From the NCBI GenBank assembly GCA_944331885.1, contig CALVJF010000044.1:1-6760 (forward strand): a DNA stretch of 6,760 nt, in the 5' to 3' direction. The position numbers were made by a program, and so were the translations under genes. The stretch is from an uncultured Bacilli bacterium (GTDB lineage Bacteria; Bacillota_I; Bacilli_A; RF39; UBA660). This document shows positions 6,409-6,760 of the stretch, piece by piece. Each line of letters starts with the position of its first letter. Position 1 is the first letter of the stretch. The notes under the pieces were generated by a model. That model did no database searches. It was given only the letters and a program-made list of their open reading frames with translations, and had not been told where the DNA came from.

Positions 6409-6434
6409 TGAACTGAATCCCAAAAGTGGACAGC
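6409..6434. mobile_element. Solitary IS3-family-like terminal inverted repeat (IS remnant)
   Basis: The stretch from TGAACTGAATCCC (6409-6421) to AAAAGTGGACAGC (6422-6434) matches the form of IS3-family ends (TG, then CCC, then a GTGGACA/GTTGGACA block), as in IS3 and the IS150 group. No transposase gene and no facing end lie within the window, so this is either a scar or a single stranded end. Family assignment is from recalled consensus, not from a search. Confidence 0.5.
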
Positions 6435-6455
6435 TTATAAATAGTTTCTAGTTAG

Positions 6456-6494
6456 AGGATTGTAACCTGTAATTTACGGGTGACAGTCCTTTTT
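6456..6494 (+). terminator. Strong intrinsic terminator after the surface protein gene
   Basis: AGGATTGT (6456-6463) pairs with ACAGTCCT (6483-6490) with one U-G pair. After a single A/G mismatch, ACCTGT (6465-6470) pairs with ACGGGT (6476-6481), again with one wobble, around a 5-nt loop. Five T follow (6490-6494). Read on the minus strand, the hairpin lacks a following T-run, so it is essentially one-way. It ends plus-strand transcription just before the convergent gene's stop codon, and it may belong to the IS end next to it. Confidence 0.85.
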
Positions 6495-6760
6495 ACATTT
6501 TGGGTAAAATATATTTGGAAAAATATTTTAAAATTAATTGTTCATCTTCTTTAGTTTTTTCTTTGGCTTTTCTTCCTAATAAACATTTTGATTCCCATGT
6601 TTTAGATGAAAGTCCATTTGCTATTAATTCTTGAATTTCTTCTTGATTATTTGACATATCTAAAACTGGGAATAGTAATTTTATATCTAATTTTTGAGCG
6701 AGTTTTTGATATTCATTTAACATTTCTGGTTGTTCAATAAAAAATTGTTGGCTGATTCTT
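6493..6760 (-). CDS. C-terminal part of an unidentified protein, convergent gene
   Basis: The frame is open from the right window edge to a TAA at 6493-6495, giving 88 visible residues. A Met codon exists at 6721-6723, but no Shine-Dalgarno precedes it and the frame continues upstream without a stop (RISQQFFIEQPE), so this is most likely the 3' end of a longer gene. The visible part is charged and helical, with no membrane segment. Notable blocks are LDIKLLFPVLDM, a TWESKCLLGRKAKEK segment with the only cysteine, and ILKYFSKYILPKM at the end. The YQKLAQKLDIKLLFPVLD...EEIQELIANGL stretch is loosely reminiscent of the C-terminal half of PP-loop ATPases such as Dph6-like proteins, but I cannot assign it. 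The stop codon lies within the T-run of the opposing terminator. Confidence 0.6.
   Translation of the reverse strand, partial: RISQQFFIEQPEMLNEYQKLAQKLDIKLLFPVLDMSNNQEEIQELIANGLSSKTWESKCLLGRKAKEKTKEDEQLILKYFSKYILPKM

Noticed and set aside
6495..6510. Facing IS end around ACATTTTGGG
   Set aside because: It resembles the reversed end over about 8 of 10 bases only, lies inside the minus-strand coding sequence and lacks the terminal CA; it is probably coincidence.
290..6760. UGA read as tryptophan, as in Mollicutes
   Set aside because: All six stops are TAA or TAG, but every Trp in these AT-rich genes is TGG; with reassignment most would be TGA.
1..6760. tRNA, rRNA or CRISPR arrays
   Set aside because: No cloverleaf, rRNA-like block or regularly spaced repeat was found on either strand.

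Overview
The window is strongly AT-rich, and its genes use A/T-ending codons throughout. It carries a glmS self-cleaving ribozyme in front of glmS, an arrangement typical of Bacillota, along with SipW/TasA-like surface-protein features. Together these suggest an uncultured low-GC Bacillota, probably from the Bacilli/RF39/Erysipelotrichia neighbourhood. That placement is an inference. All Trp codons are TGG and no reading frame needs TGA as sense, so the standard bacterial code (table 11) fits.

Layout: 1-289 is the glmS promoter, leader and GlcN6P-sensing ribozyme, followed by a hairpin that pairs with part of the glmS Shine-Dalgarno. Then come glmS (290-2014), ysxC/engB (2075-2665), an orphan type IV pilin-like prepilin gene (2710-3102), der/engA (3158-4471) with an intrinsic terminator over its stop codon, and a large exported surface protein (4553-6394). 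The surface protein has a TasA/camelysin-like N-terminal region and two diverged DUF6273-like domains. After it lie a solitary IS3-family-like terminal repeat (6409-6434) and a strong intrinsic terminator (6456-6494). The 3' end of a convergent gene of uncertain function runs off the right edge (6493-6760, minus strand).

For all five plus-strand genes the best start codon lies inside the longest open frame, because a Shine-Dalgarno or promoter sits within the 5' extension. Each gene also has its own sigma-A-type promoter with a 17-nt spacer (three with an extended TGn -10), so the run looks like separately transcribed genes more than one operon, although read-through from glmS to the pilin gene is possible.

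Functionally, GlmS makes glucosamine-6-phosphate for the cell wall under ribozyme feedback. YsxC and Der are essential GTPases for 50S ribosome assembly. The prepilin and the surface protein are envelope components whose partners are not in the window. I see no complete new multi-gene system; the least ordinary parts are the surface protein, the orphan pilin and the mobile-element scar.
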